From Paenibacillus cellulositrophicus (GTDB lineage Bacteria; Bacillota; Bacilli; Paenibacillales; Paenibacillaceae), in NCBI RefSeq assembly GCF_009363095.1, contig NZ_CP045295.1:5299001-5363000 (forward strand): 64,000 bases of DNA. Direction: 5' to 3'. Shown in pieces: positions 44,066-53,882 of this stretch. The position numbers and the translations under genes are program-made. The stretch's first letter is position 1. Each line of letters opens with the position of its first letter. The notes beneath the pieces were generated by a model. That model had not been told where the DNA came from, searched no databases, and saw nothing but the letters and a program-made list of their open reading frames with translations.

Positions 44066-45211
44066 ATGCAGACATTCAACGCGGCGCAGCGCATGGCCGA
44101 GTCCATCATGGCACGGACGCCGAAGCTGTACGAGGGTAAGGGATATGAAGGCAAGTGGTCGTATGATTACGGCGTGGTGCTCAAGGGCTTCGAGCTGCTC
44201 TGGAAGCAGACGGGAGACCGCCGGTATTGGGATTATATCCGGGACAACATGGACCATTTTATTCAGGAAGACGGGAGCATCCGCGGGTACAGCCCCGAAG
44301 AATACAACATCGACCATATCAACAACGGCAAGCTGCTGTTCACCCTGTACCGGGAGACGGGGGAGGAAAAGTACAAGCAGGCCGCCGGGCTGCTGCGATC
44401 CCAGCTGGCTTCCCATCCCCGGACGTCGGAAGGGGCATTCTGGCATAAAGAAATTTATCCTTACCAGATTTGGCTGGACGGCCTGTATATGGGCTCGCCT
44501 TTCTACTTGGAATATTTGCTGACGTTTGAAGACGGGACGGGACTGGACGACGTGACGAAGCAGTTCAAGCTGTGCGAGCTCCATACGAAGGATGAGGCCA
44601 CCGGGCTCTTGTATCACGCCTGGGACGAGAAAAAAGCCCAGCCGTGGTGCGACCCGGCCACCGGCTTATCTCCAAATTTCTGGGGAAGATCCCTTGGCTG
44701 GTTCGTCATGGCGCTGGCGGACAGCCTGGAACTGCTGCCGGCAAGCCATCCCGATTATCCGGAGCTGAAGCGCATGCTGAGCGATACGCTGCGTGCGCTG
44801 AGATCCTATCAGGATCCGGGCAGCGGCGTCTGGTACCAGGTGGTCAATGAGGGCGGCCGCAAGGGGAATTACTTGGAGGCCTCGGCTTCCAGCATGATCA
44901 CCTATGCCATCGCGAAAGGGCTTCGCCTCGGCGTGCTTGCACCGCAGGAATGGCAGGACAGCCTAGACAGAGCGTATCGGGGGCTGCTGGAGGAGTTTGT
45001 GCTGGAGACGAAGGAAGGCTGGCTGAACCTGAACAAAAACTGCCAGGTGGCCGGGCTGGGCGGAGCCGACCGGCGCGACGGCACGTACGCCTATTACATC
45101 AGCGAGCCGATCATCACCAACGACCAGAAGGGGCTGGGGGCGTTTCTGCAGGCCTGCGGCGAATACGAGGCCAGGATTCCGGCCGCTGCGGCGAAAGGAG
45201 AACAGCCATGA
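44066..45211 (+). CDS. Unsaturated rhamnogalacturonyl hydrolase (GH105)
   Basis: A 381-residue (alpha/alpha)6-barrel enzyme of the YteR/YesR type, which removes the unsaturated galacturonyl residue left by lyases. Conserved blocks are KWSYDYGVVLKGFELLWK, YNIDHINNGKLLF, YPYQIWLDGLYMGSPFYLEY (catalytic Asp), NFWGRSLGWFVMALAD and NYLEASASSMITYAI. No signal peptide is present, so it works inside the cell on imported fragments. GAGGAGG precedes the ATG at 44066. It overlaps the GH28 gene by 4 nt (ATGA). Confidence 0.93.
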   Translation: MQTFNAAQRMAESIMARTPKLYEGKGYEGKWSYDYGVVLKGFELLWKQTGDRRYWDYIRDNMDHFIQEDGSIRGYSPEEYNIDHINNGKLLFTLYRETGEEKYKQAAGLLRSQLASHPRTSEGAFWHKEIYPYQIWLDGLYMGSPFYLEYLLTFEDGTGLDDVTKQFKLCELHTKDEATGLLYHAWDEKKAQPWCDPATGLSPNFWGRSLGWFVMALADSLELLPASHPDYPELKRMLSDTLRALRSYQDPGSGVWYQVVNEGGRKGNYLEASASSMITYAIAKGLRLGVLAPQEWQDSLDRAYRGLLEEFVLETKEGWLNLNKNCQVAGLGGADRRDGTYAYYISEPIITNDQKGLGAFLQACGEYEARIPAAAAKGEQP

Positions 45212-46578
45212 GCGGGTACAGCATCACCGAGTTCGGGGCGGTGCCCGGCGGCGCCGAGCCGGCGACCCGGGCCATCGCTGCGGCGATCGAGGCAGCGGAT
45301 GCCGCGGGCGGCGGGACTGTGTTCGTCCCCGCAGGCACGTACCTGACCGGGGCCATCCTCCTGCGCAGCAACATCGAGCTGAGGCTGGACCCGGGGGCGG
45401 TCCTGTCCTTCAGCACCGATCCGGCGGATTATCCGGTCGTGACTTCCCGCTGGGAAGGGGTGCTGCGTGAGGTGCACGCCTCCTGTGTGTACGGACACGG
45501 GCTGAAGAACGTGTCCATTACCGGCAGCGGCACGCTGGATGGCAACGGCCAGCCCTGGTGGGACAAGATGCGCAGCCGCCCGGAGGAGCTGACCCACCCC
45601 CGGCCGAAGTTGATCAGCCTCGACCGCTGCACCCGGGTGACAATCCGCGACGTCACGCTGATCAACTCCCCGAGCTGGACGGTCAATCCGATTCTCTGCG
45701 ACAACGTGACGATCGACAACGTCTCGATTTACAATCCCGCGGATTCACCGAATACTGACGGCATCGACCCGGAGTCGTGCCAGAACGTGCGGATCAGCGG
45801 CTGCCACATCGACGTCGGCGATGACTGCATCGCCATCAAGGCCGGTACGGAGGACACGGCGCAGCGGGTACCATGCGAGAACATCACGATCACGAACTGT
45901 ACGATGATCCACGGCCACGGCGGCGTCGTGCTTGGCAGCGAAATGAGCGGGGACATCCGGAATGTCGTGATCAGCAACTGCATCTTTAAGCACACCGACC
46001 GCGGCATCCGGCTGAAATCGCGGCGGGGGCGCGGAGGAACGGTGGAGGATATCCGGGTCAGCGGCATCGTCATGGAGGAAGTCATCTGCCCGTTCATTTT
46101 GAACCTGTATTATTTTTGCGGACCGCGGGGCAAGGACAAGTACGTCTGGGATAAGCGGCCTTATCCGGTCACCCTGGAAACGCCGACGTTCCGGCGGATT
46201 CACTTTTCGAATATTACCGCAAGAAACGTACATGCGGCGGCAGGGTTTGTTTATGGTCTTGCGGAAAGGTATATTTCGGAATTAACGTTTGCCGACATCG
46301 ATATTTCCATGGCGGAGAACCCCGTTCCGGGGCGTCCGGCCATGATGTCCGGCATCCAGGATATGAAAGCGCGCGGCTTTTATTTAGGCAATGTGAGGGA
46401 CATTCGGTTTGACCGGGTCACGGTTGGCGGCCACGAAGGGCCGGCTTTCTACGTCGAGAACGGTGAAGATGTGGAATGGCAGCAGTGCCGGTCAAAGGAT
46501 ACGAAGGTGCCGGAACAGCTTGTAAAACAGGTAAGCGTAGTTCCGCAAGAGGAGGATCTCAGCGAAGAGGAGGTTTAA
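45208..46578 (+). CDS. Polygalacturonase / exo-galacturonosidase (GH28)
   Basis: A 456-residue right-handed beta-helix glycosidase that hydrolyses galacturonan chains. The four GH28 signatures are visible: NTDGIDPE, GDDCIAIK, GHGGVVLGSE and RGIRLKSRRGRGG. No signal peptide is present, so it probably acts on oligogalacturonides in the cytoplasm. The start at 45208 has AAAGGAG upstream and overlaps the GH105 stop. The next gene begins 3 nt later. Confidence 0.93.
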   Translation: MSGYSITEFGAVPGGAEPATRAIAAAIEAADAAGGGTVFVPAGTYLTGAILLRSNIELRLDPGAVLSFSTDPADYPVVTSRWEGVLREVHASCVYGHGLKNVSITGSGTLDGNGQPWWDKMRSRPEELTHPRPKLISLDRCTRVTIRDVTLINSPSWTVNPILCDNVTIDNVSIYNPADSPNTDGIDPESCQNVRISGCHIDVGDDCIAIKAGTEDTAQRVPCENITITNCTMIHGHGGVVLGSEMSGDIRNVVISNCIFKHTDRGIRLKSRRGRGGTVEDIRVSGIVMEEVICPFILNLYYFCGPRGKDKYVWDKRPYPVTLETPTFRRIHFSNITARNVHAAAGFVYGLAERYISELTFADIDISMAENPVPGRPAMMSGIQDMKARGFYLGNVRDIRFDRVTVGGHEGPAFYVENGEDVEWQQCRSKDTKVPEQLVKQVSVVPQEEDLSEEEV

Positions 46579-46581
46579 CCA

Positions 46582-47472
46582 ATGATGAGGGAACGGTTGA
46601 AGAAGCTGCTGGGCGATATGCCGGAGGACCGGCCTATCCAGGCGGAGCTGCTCAAGCAGGAAGAGAAGGACGGGTACAGGCTGGAGACGCTGCTGCTGGA
46701 TTTAAACGGACTGGAACGGGTGCCCGCCTATGTCGCACTTCCTATCGACGGAGAGGGTCCCTATCCTCTCGTCGTTTTCAATCACTCGCATGGCGGCAAT
46801 TACACAAACGGACGCAGGGAGCTGATCAGCGGCAGCTCGTATTTGCAGCAGCCGTCTTTTGCCAGCACACTGACAGGTATGGGTTATGCCGTTTGCTGTA
46901 TCGACATGTGGGGCTTCCATGAGCGGTCGGGTAAGACGGAGAGCGAAATCGTCAAGGAAATGTTATGGCAGGGGCGCGTCATGTGGGGCATGATGCTGTA
47001 TGACAACCGGCGGATGCTGGATTACATGTGCTCCAGGGAAGATATCGATGCCTCGCGGGTCGCGACCCTCGGCATGTCCATGGGCGGGATGATGGCTTGG
47101 TGGCTGGCGGCGCTGGACGAGCGGATCAAGGTGACCGTGGACATCTGCGGACAGGTGGATGCGCATACCTTGATGAAGAAGCGCGGGCTGGATCACCACG
47201 GCTTCTACTACTACGTTCCGGGCTTGCTGAAGCACTTCACGACGCTGGAAATCCAAGCCATGATCGCCCCGCGGCCAAGGATGAGCCTGACCGGGCGCAC
47301 CGACCGGCTGACACCGGAGGAAGGCGTCGTGCTGCTGGCCGAAGGCCTGCGGGAGGTATACCGGGCCGCCGGACAGGAGGAGCATTGGCAGACGGTCATG
47401 ACCGGCGGCGGCCATATGGAGACGGCTGAAATGCGGGCCCGCTGGCAGGGATTTTTGGCGGAACACTTGTAA
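46582..47472 (+). CDS. Alpha/beta hydrolase of the dienelactone hydrolase / acetyl esterase type
   Basis: A 296-residue serine hydrolase. The nucleophile elbow is GMSMGG (Ser near residue 170), preceded by the oxyanion region (LVVFNHSHGGNYTNGR), with an aspartate in GRTDRLTP and the histidine in TGGGHMETAEM. Position between GH28 and pectinesterase, and the lack of a signal peptide, suggest deacetylation or deesterification of imported pectin fragments. The exact ester is not known. Confidence 0.8.
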   Translation: MMRERLKKLLGDMPEDRPIQAELLKQEEKDGYRLETLLLDLNGLERVPAYVALPIDGEGPYPLVVFNHSHGGNYTNGRRELISGSSYLQQPSFASTLTGMGYAVCCIDMWGFHERSGKTESEIVKEMLWQGRVMWGMMLYDNRRMLDYMCSREDIDASRVATLGMSMGGMMAWWLAALDERIKVTVDICGQVDAHTLMKKRGLDHHGFYYYVPGLLKHFTTLEIQAMIAPRPRMSLTGRTDRLTPEEGVVLLAEGLREVYRAAGQEEHWQTVMTGGGHMETAEMRARWQGFLAEHL

Positions 47473-47508
47473 GCAATGGCCGCAGCCCGAAACGAAAGGG
47501 GGAAGGTC

Positions 47509-48492
47509 ATGATTGTAGGAAAGCTGGACCACTGCGATTATCCGACGATTCAGGAAGCGGTGGATGCGTTGGAGAAGCAAGATCCGCAGCGGCCCGAAAC
47601 CCTGTACATCCTGTCGGGTGTCTATGAGGAAGCGGTACGGATATACCGGTCCGATCTGGCCGTGATCGGCATCGGATATGTGGAAATCACGAAGGGCCGG
47701 TATGCCAAGGAACTGGACGAGGACGGGAATGAGATTGGCACATTTGCAACGCCGACGCTGTTCCTTGGCGGCCGACGGCTGCTGATCGAGAATTTGGTCG
47801 TGACCAATTCGGCCGGGCAGGGCGAGGACATCGGCCAGGCCGTGGCGGTCTACGCGCACTGCGACGAAACGGTTTTTCGCTACTGCACCTTTAAAGGGCA
47901 CCAGGACACGCTGTTTACCGGACCGCTTCCGCCTGCGCCCAAGCATGGCGGCGTGTTTGGAGGAATCCCGCTCCGGGAGTATCACCGAGAGTACCGCCAG
48001 GTGTACGAATACTGCCGTATCGAAGGGACGGTGGATTTTATATTCGGCGGCGCGGCCGCCTTCTTTGACCGCTGCGAGATTCGCAGCCTGCGCCATTCGG
48101 GCGGGCATGCCGGTTATATCGCCGCGGCTTCTACTCCCGCGGGGCAGGAATACGGGTATGTCTTTAACCTCTGTTATTTGACGGCAGAGCCCGGCGTATC
48201 GGGCGTGTATCTGGGAAGGCCGTGGCGCGAATATGCACGCACTGACTACGTCGACTGCCGGATGGGCGGACATATCGAACCGCTGGGCTGGGACGACTGG
48301 AACGATCCGGGGCGGCGGCTGACGGCCAGGTACCGGGAATTCGGCACCCGCTTTGATCCGGCAGCACCGGCTCCGGGAGGACAGCGGGCCGGGTGGGCGG
48401 TCTATCAGGAGACGCTGGAAGGGGCTCCGCAGAAGGAGCAAGTTTTTGCCGGAACGGACTTTTGGAAGCGAAAAGGAGAGGGAAGAGCATGA
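47509..48492 (+). CDS. Pectinesterase (CE8)
   Basis: A 327-residue beta-helix enzyme that removes methyl esters from galacturonan. The catalytic residues are in GHQDTLF (Gln, Asp), GTVDFIFGGAAAFF (Asp) and VYLGRPWREYA (Arg). No signal peptide is visible, so it probably acts on methylated oligogalacturonides inside the cell. The ATG at 47509 has GGGGGAAGG just upstream. It overlaps the GH43 gene by 4 nt (ATGA). Confidence 0.93.
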   Translation: MIVGKLDHCDYPTIQEAVDALEKQDPQRPETLYILSGVYEEAVRIYRSDLAVIGIGYVEITKGRYAKELDEDGNEIGTFATPTLFLGGRRLLIENLVVTNSAGQGEDIGQAVAVYAHCDETVFRYCTFKGHQDTLFTGPLPPAPKHGGVFGGIPLREYHREYRQVYEYCRIEGTVDFIFGGAAAFFDRCEIRSLRHSGGHAGYIAAASTPAGQEYGYVFNLCYLTAEPGVSGVYLGRPWREYARTDYVDCRMGGHIEPLGWDDWNDPGRRLTARYREFGTRFDPAAPAPGGQRAGWAVYQETLEGAPQKEQVFAGTDFWKRKGEGRA

Positions 48493-50084
48493 CCATATCC
48501 ACCCAAACGGGAACCATTCGAAACCCGGTGCTGCCGGGCTTTAATCCGGATCCGTGCATCGTGCGGGCAAAGGACACTTATTATATCGCGGTGTCTTCCT
48601 TCGAGTGGCTCCCTGGCGTAAGGGTATATGCCTCCAAGGATTTGGCGGTATGGGAGCACTGCACCGACGTGCTGACCGATCAGGTCGACCTGCGGGGAAA
48701 TCCGAAGAACTGCAGCATCTGGGCGCCTCAGCTCAGCTACCATGACGGGTTGTTTTACCTCATTTATACCGATGTGAAAAGCACCAAACGCCCATTTAAA
48801 GACGTTCACAATTATTTGATTACGGCGCCTTCGATTCACGGGCCTTGGTCCGAGCCGGTCTATCTGAACAGCAGCGGCTTCGATCCGAGCCTGTATCATG
48901 ACGAAGATGGGCGGAAATGGCTGCTGAACGAAATCTGGGATTACCGTATTCCGGAAGGGAATAAATCGAGCGGCATCGTTATTCAGCAGTATGATCCGCA
49001 GCAGCAGAAGCTAGTTGGTAAACCGTTCAAGCTGTTTGACGGGACGGATCTGAAGAAGACCGAAGCGCCGCATATCTATAAGCATCAAGGCTATTACTAC
49101 CTGGTTACGGCCGAAGGCGGCACCGGGAGCGGCCATGCCGTGACGGTAGCCCGTTCCCGCAGCTTGATGGGCCCTTACGAAGTGGACCCCCGCAATCCGA
49201 TGCTGACCTCCCGGGACAACCCGGAGCTCCTGCTGCAGTGTGCCGGCCACGGCAGCCTGATCCAGACGCCGCAAGGGGAATGGTACATGGCCCATTTGTG
49301 CACGCGTCCGGTTGAAGGCCAGTACGCGCTCCTTGGCCGGGAAACGGCACTGCAGCAGGTGTACTGGGACGAGGAAGGCTGGCTTCGCCTGACCGCCGGT
49401 GGGAATTCCCCGCAGATGGAGGTCCCGCGTCCGAAAGGGATCACGCCGGCAGAGGTCAAGACGGCCGCTGAACGGAGCTTGTTTGAGGATACCTTTGACG
49501 GACCGGAGCTTGCCAAAGCCTGGAATACGCTCCGCATACCGGCGGACCCATCCTGGTGCTCGCTGTCGGAGCGCCGGGGGTATCTCCGCCTGCATTCCGG
49601 GGAATCGCCGCAAAGCCTGTTTCATCACCACATTGTGGCCGTCCGGCAGGCGGATATCCATTTCCGGGCCGAGACGTCGCTGGAGTTCGAGCCAGCAAGC
49701 TATTTGCAGATGGCCGGGCTGATGCTTTATTTGAACGATGAAAATTATTTGTATGCTTATGTGACGCAGGACGAAGAGCTGGGCAAGGTGATCCGGCTCA
49801 TGCGCTGCGCGGATGATGCGTTCACCGTTATTCCGGACATGATTCCGGTGAATGCCGGGGAAACCGTTCAATTGGCCGTGGAAGTCCAAGGCATCCGCGG
49901 ACGGTTCTATGGCCGGTTCAGCCCGGGGCAGGATTGGGTCCCGCTGTTTGAAGAACAGGACATCCGCTTCCTCTGCGGCGGCTTCACCGGCAACTTTGTC
50001 GGTATCGCTGTCCATGATATGCAGACCTTTGGGGGAAGCTATGCGGACTTTTCCCATTTTCGCTATACGGGAATTGAAGCATAG
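48489..50084 (+). CDS. Glycoside hydrolase family 43 protein (beta-xylosidase / alpha-L-arabinofuranosidase type)
   Basis: A 531-residue enzyme with an N-terminal five-bladed propeller (GFNPDPCIVRAKDTYYIAVSSFEW, catalytic base Asp; KTEAPHIYKHQGYYYLVTAEGG, catalytic acid Glu) and a C-terminal beta-sandwich (from about residue 330, FEDTFDGPELAKAWNTLR) typical of GH43 beta-xylosidases. It probably removes arabinose or xylose side chains from pectin fragments. No signal peptide. Substrate within GH43 is uncertain. It is the last gene of the enzyme operon. Confidence 0.9.
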   Translation: MTISTQTGTIRNPVLPGFNPDPCIVRAKDTYYIAVSSFEWLPGVRVYASKDLAVWEHCTDVLTDQVDLRGNPKNCSIWAPQLSYHDGLFYLIYTDVKSTKRPFKDVHNYLITAPSIHGPWSEPVYLNSSGFDPSLYHDEDGRKWLLNEIWDYRIPEGNKSSGIVIQQYDPQQQKLVGKPFKLFDGTDLKKTEAPHIYKHQGYYYLVTAEGGTGSGHAVTVARSRSLMGPYEVDPRNPMLTSRDNPELLLQCAGHGSLIQTPQGEWYMAHLCTRPVEGQYALLGRETALQQVYWDEEGWLRLTAGGNSPQMEVPRPKGITPAEVKTAAERSLFEDTFDGPELAKAWNTLRIPADPSWCSLSERRGYLRLHSGESPQSLFHHHIVAVRQADIHFRAETSLEFEPASYLQMAGLMLYLNDENYLYAYVTQDEELGKVIRLMRCADDAFTVIPDMIPVNAGETVQLAVEVQGIRGRFYGRFSPGQDWVPLFEEQDIRFLCGGFTGNFVGIAVHDMQTFGGSYADFSHFRYTGIEA

Positions 50085-50109
50085 AAGAGCAGGGATGATC
50101 GGTAATGAT

Positions 50110-50150
50110 AAAACAGGGGTTGCTTCTATTGTGAAGCAGCCCCTGTTTCG
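50110..50150. terminator. Bidirectional terminator between the pectin operon and the ger operon
   Basis: AAACAGGGG plus TGCTTC pair with GAAGCA plus CCCCTGTTT. T-rich sequence follows on both strands. Confidence 0.85.
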
Positions 50151-50154
50151 TTTC

Positions 50155-51264
50155 CTACTTTTCCTTGGACGGATTAATGAACGGCCTGCGTCTCAGCTGA
50201 AGGCCCGTGTTTTTCAGCTCGGAATCCAGCTTGAACTCCAGGGTCGCTTTCGAGTACAGCTTGGACCACCGGTCGTATTGGCTGGGCGGGACCTTTCCTC
50301 TGAAGCGGTTGCCAAGCCCAAAAATGTCGGATTCCTGCGCCTGCGTCATCCGGAATACAGCGGCTGCCCGCTGCTCAATCAGGCGGTTAATGGAAGCTTC
50401 CAGATGCTTTGCCTTGATGTCGATCCCGCGGGCGGAATCCATGAGGGTCATCGAGAGCTTGGCATGAATGCGGATGACGGGCTTGCCATTGTTCATGTCC
50501 GTGTCGATATCGGCACTCGAATTCAGAATTTTAAGGTTCATTTTATCCGCGGTTTCGATTTCGAAGGGGGACATCTTGCTCGTAACGATTTCGTAAATCA
50601 GGGTTTCCTCCGGAGAGATCATGCCGACCATGGCGTCATTTCTAAAGAATGCATTGCCCGCGACTCGGAATATCGTTTCGGAATCCGTCACCAATACAGG
50701 CACGAGGCATTCCTCGAGCGGATCATAGTAACCTCTGAAAATTTCCCATAGCGATACGACGTTTTTTTGTGAGGTTCCGCCGGCATAGCGTTCAAAAAAC
50801 AGCTTCGTGTAGATACCCGAGAGCTCGCCCGTCGGGTTGGGACGTTCAAATATCGACTTCATGCCGCCTGTCGTAATCGCAATTAACGAATCCAGAGGAA
50901 CGGTCCGGTCCCTGATCGTGAATTCCAAATAGGGCATGAATCCTTTCTTAGCCAGTGCCTGATCCAGAAAGATCGACTGGTTCTGCGACATATCCAGGCT
51001 TTTGGGCAGCCTTAACCGGAGCTGGTCTATGGCTTCAATCACGGTGCTGCCTTCCTGCTTGATGACGAAAAAATCCTTATGGGCTCCGTCCTGCGACTGA
51101 GGGAGTGGGAACCTCATCCAGACCCGCACCCGGTCACCGTCGGCCGGCTCGATACCGATCGCGGTCTCGAGGAGCCGGTTGTCGACATCTTTGACATCCC
51201 AGCAGCCGGGGAGGAAGAGAAGCAGGCATAAGATGGCCAGGCATCGGGCTGCGCGTCTGCTCAT
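50155..51264 (-). CDS. Spore germination lipoprotein, Ger(x)C family
   Basis: A 369-residue lipoprotein of the C-subunit of a nutrient germinant receptor, anchored in the spore inner membrane. The lipobox is LPGC followed by WDVKDVDNR, the family signature. The rest is a three-domain Ger(x)C fold (LDMSQNQSIFLDQALAKKG, RVAGNAFFRNDAMVGMIS). The start at 51264 overlaps the end of the gerB gene (ATGA), and a longer frame is rejected because it lies within that gene. Confidence 0.92.
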   Translation of the reverse strand: MSRRAARCLAILCLLLFLPGCWDVKDVDNRLLETAIGIEPADGDRVRVWMRFPLPQSQDGAHKDFFVIKQEGSTVIEAIDQLRLRLPKSLDMSQNQSIFLDQALAKKGFMPYLEFTIRDRTVPLDSLIAITTGGMKSIFERPNPTGELSGIYTKLFFERYAGGTSQKNVVSLWEIFRGYYDPLEECLVPVLVTDSETIFRVAGNAFFRNDAMVGMISPEETLIYEIVTSKMSPFEIETADKMNLKILNSSADIDTDMNNGKPVIRIHAKLSMTLMDSARGIDIKAKHLEASINRLIEQRAAAVFRMTQAQESDIFGLGNRFRGKVPPSQYDRWSKLYSKATLEFKLDSELKNTGLQLRRRPFINPSKEK

Positions 51265-52364
51265 TGGCGGGCCCTCATCTTGTTGGAAATGAAGGACTTG
51301 ACCAGCACAGCCATAGGAAAGCCATACATTAAGTAGAGGCGTAGAACCGTATCCCACTCCACGGCTCTTTCGACCCATTCCCATGAAGGAATAAGCCGGA
51401 TGGCGGCGTATGCCGTGACTCCTGCCAGCACATACAGCAGCTTTTCGTTCCAGCTGGGAAATACCGCCTTGATTGCCGTTACGATGCAGTTCAGGATCAG
51501 GGCAAGCAATAAAAACAAATAGAGGATGGAGCTGACGATAAATACGGCGGTTAAATTTTCGATCACCAACCAGTAATAGCTTACCGAGTCCATTTTGCTG
51601 ATATAAGGAAGCGTCAAAATTCTTGACATCTCCGGACTAAACGTCAGCGCCGGCTGATAGACGGAGGCGGCCAGTAAAGGCAGAAAACAGAGCGCAGCCA
51701 CGGTATAAGGCCGCCACAGCTTCTTCGGCTGTTTGGCGTATCTGCCGCAAGCCGCATAGTAAAGATAGCCGGCCCAAATGAAGGATGTCGTGTAGAATTT
51801 CGGGCTGGTCAGAAAATCCCCATTGGTATAGAGCCACGGTTTGCCCAGATTAAAATCGAGATCACCAAATCCCAGCAACACGAGCCCGACGGACAGCGGA
51901 AAGCTGACAAGCAGAAACAGGACGGAAGCGCGGATAATCGAACCGATTCCCCCGAAAGCCAGAAAGACGCCAATAAAGATCATCCCGTCCAAAAACCACT
52001 GCGGCGTGCTGTGAAGGATCGTCATCGAGATGATCTCGCTGTGAGCCCGGACGATGATCACCATGGCGCTCCACATAAACCAAAGCAGCGGAACGATAAA
52101 AAGAATGACCCCCGGCCACCCAAGTACGCGCTTTGTAATCGTATAAGCGTCTTTTCCTTGATGCAGCGCGAGGACCCGGCTGAACAGCCAGGCTCCCAGC
52201 AGTCCGAGCAGCATCCAGATCAGGATTGGGATCCAGTAGCTCTGGGTGGTGGATTGCAGGACGAGCCAAGGGTACACATGAAAAGAGATCGCCCCGAATA
52301 CCATCATCTGCAGGACGAAGTATTGGGGCATGGAGATCTTCAGTTCCTCGTTCGATGGATTCAT
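51261..52364 (-). CDS. Spore germination permease, GerAB/ArcD/ProY family
   Basis: A 367-residue membrane protein with ten predicted helices, the B-subunit of a Ger receptor and an amino-acid-transporter-like germinant binder. The N-terminal start (KISMPQYFVLQMMVFGAISFHVYPWL) and YTITKRVLGWPGVIL match the family. It overlaps both neighbours by 4 nt, as is common in these operons. Confidence 0.92.
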   Translation of the reverse strand: MNPSNEELKISMPQYFVLQMMVFGAISFHVYPWLVLQSTTQSYWIPILIWMLLGLLGAWLFSRVLALHQGKDAYTITKRVLGWPGVILFIVPLLWFMWSAMVIIVRAHSEIISMTILHSTPQWFLDGMIFIGVFLAFGGIGSIIRASVLFLLVSFPLSVGLVLLGFGDLDFNLGKPWLYTNGDFLTSPKFYTTSFIWAGYLYYAACGRYAKQPKKLWRPYTVAALCFLPLLAASVYQPALTFSPEMSRILTLPYISKMDSVSYYWLVIENLTAVFIVSSILYLFLLLALILNCIVTAIKAVFPSWNEKLLYVLAGVTAYAAIRLIPSWEWVERAVEWDTVLRLYLMYGFPMAVLVKSFISNKMRARQ

Positions 52365-53809
52365 TGTCTCGACCCTCTTCCGAAGGTAATCCAGTAGCTG
52401 AGTGAAAATTTGCGGGAACCGCCGATCAGCCCAAGACTCATAGACCGGATCCGGGCACCGGGACCGATCGGAGTCAAATAGGAGACGCCGAACGATTGGA
52501 TGCGGGAAAGGCAGATGACCAGAATGGCAAAGCAGATGAATATGCCGAGAATTCCGATGACGCTGGCCCCGGCGAGCGTGAAATATTTCAAAATCCGCTG
52601 AACCAGGCCCATCTGATAATCCACGACGATAAAATTGGTCAGCGCCGTCGTTGCGACGATGATCACCAGCAAATTGCTCACAATATTCGCTTGAATGATC
52701 GCCTGTCCCAGCACCACCCCGCCAACCATCGTAACGGTGGAGCTGATCGACCTTGGCAGGCGTATGCCGGCCTCAACGATGCAGTCCAGAAGAAACAGCA
52801 TGATGAGGGACTCGATCCACACGGGATAAGGGACCCCTTCCCTGCTGCCGGCCGCGGCCAGACTGATCTCCAGACGGTTGAGATCAATGTTTACCGAAGT
52901 GACCGCCACGTAGAAGGCGGGCAAAAACAGGTTGATCATGAGTGCGATGAACCGCAGCCACCTTAAAAATAATGCGATCAGCGGCGTCAAATATTGATCT
53001 TCGGGGGATTCCCAGAAATCAAAGAAGGACCCCGGGGCGATGATCGAAAACGGCGTTCCGTCCATCAAGACGACAATCTTGCCGTTTAACAGGGAGGCCG
53101 TTACCCGGTCCGGGCGTTCCGTCGTGACGGCGGCAGGGAAGAGGCGGGAGGATCCGGGGTTCATGAACCGCAGCAGTTCGCCGGATTCCTGGATCCCGTC
53201 TGCTTGGATGGCGCTGATTTGACCGCAGGTGTATTGGACGAGACCCGGATCGGTCACCCCTTCCAGGTAAACCACGCCCACCTTCGTATTGGTCAGATCT
53301 CCGACGCTGGTCTCCCAAATTTTCAAACGGGAGGTTTGCATCCGCTGGCGTATGAGGGAGATATTGGTTTGATAGTTCTCGATAAAACCGTACATCGGCC
53401 CCTGAATTACGTTCTCCGTCTGCGGCTGTTGCAGCCCCCGCTGCTGCGGATTTTCTGTTGCCAGAATCAGGCCGTTGGCAGACTCCGCAGTGCACAGCAC
53501 GGTTTTGCCGGCACATACCGCTTTTTCGCAAGCGGAAAAATCACCAGCCGAATAGCTGGTGCCATAATAACTGTGCAGTGTGGTCAGGACACCATCCTGC
53601 GGCTGCCGGTTCACATTGAATATGAAATGATCGGAGCCGACAAGCGTCGTAAGGTACAGCAAATACAGCTTGCCGGCGTCCGATTCACCGATGCAGACGG
53701 CCTGGAAGTCGGCCGCGTGCTGAAAAGCCTCCTGGAGCCGGGGAAGAAGAAATTCAGAGGACGTATGCTGGAGATGCTGAAGCATCGTTGCACCTTTGCT
53801 GAGTTCCAC
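52361..53809 (-). CDS. Spore germination protein, GerA family
   Basis: A 482-residue A-subunit of a nutrient germinant receptor. A large N-terminal soluble domain (about residues 1-270; KVGVVYLEGVTDPGLV, PDRVTASLLNGKIVVLMDGTPFSIIAPGSF) is followed by four or five membrane helices (LAAAGSREGVPYPVWIESLIMLFLLD, SSTVTMVGGVVLGQAII). The start is GTG at 53809 or ATG at 53785; both have AAAGG-type sites. The gene heads the gerA-gerB-gerC operon. Confidence 0.92.
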   Translation of the reverse strand: MELSKGATMLQHLQHTSSEFLLPRLQEAFQHAADFQAVCIGESDAGKLYLLYLTTLVGSDHFIFNVNRQPQDGVLTTLHSYYGTSYSAGDFSACEKAVCAGKTVLCTAESANGLILATENPQQRGLQQPQTENVIQGPMYGFIENYQTNISLIRQRMQTSRLKIWETSVGDLTNTKVGVVYLEGVTDPGLVQYTCGQISAIQADGIQESGELLRFMNPGSSRLFPAAVTTERPDRVTASLLNGKIVVLMDGTPFSIIAPGSFFDFWESPEDQYLTPLIALFLRWLRFIALMINLFLPAFYVAVTSVNIDLNRLEISLAAAGSREGVPYPVWIESLIMLFLLDCIVEAGIRLPRSISSTVTMVGGVVLGQAIIQANIVSNLLVIIVATTALTNFIVVDYQMGLVQRILKYFTLAGASVIGILGIFICFAILVICLSRIQSFGVSYLTPIGPGARIRSMSLGLIGGSRKFSLSYWITFGRGSRQ

Positions 53810-53851
53810 GGTCGATCATCCTTTGCATGACACTTTGCCTTCGATCACCCT

Positions 53852-53882
53852 AATTATTCCAATTACTGCATCAAATTATGCA
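53852..53882 (-). promoter_or_regulatory. Candidate sigma-G promoter of the ger operon
   Basis: On the minus strand TGCATA (53877-53882), a full match to the sigma-G -35 TGMATA, then an 18-bp spacer and AATAATT (53852-53858), which matches five of seven positions of CATWMTA. Forespore expression is expected for ger receptor operons. A CTGCAT / ATGCAG dyad overlaps the -35. Confidence 0.45.

Noticed and set aside
46963-48441. 492-codon open frame opposite the esterase and pectinesterase genes
   Set aside because: It spans two real genes and their gap on the other strand and has no domain.
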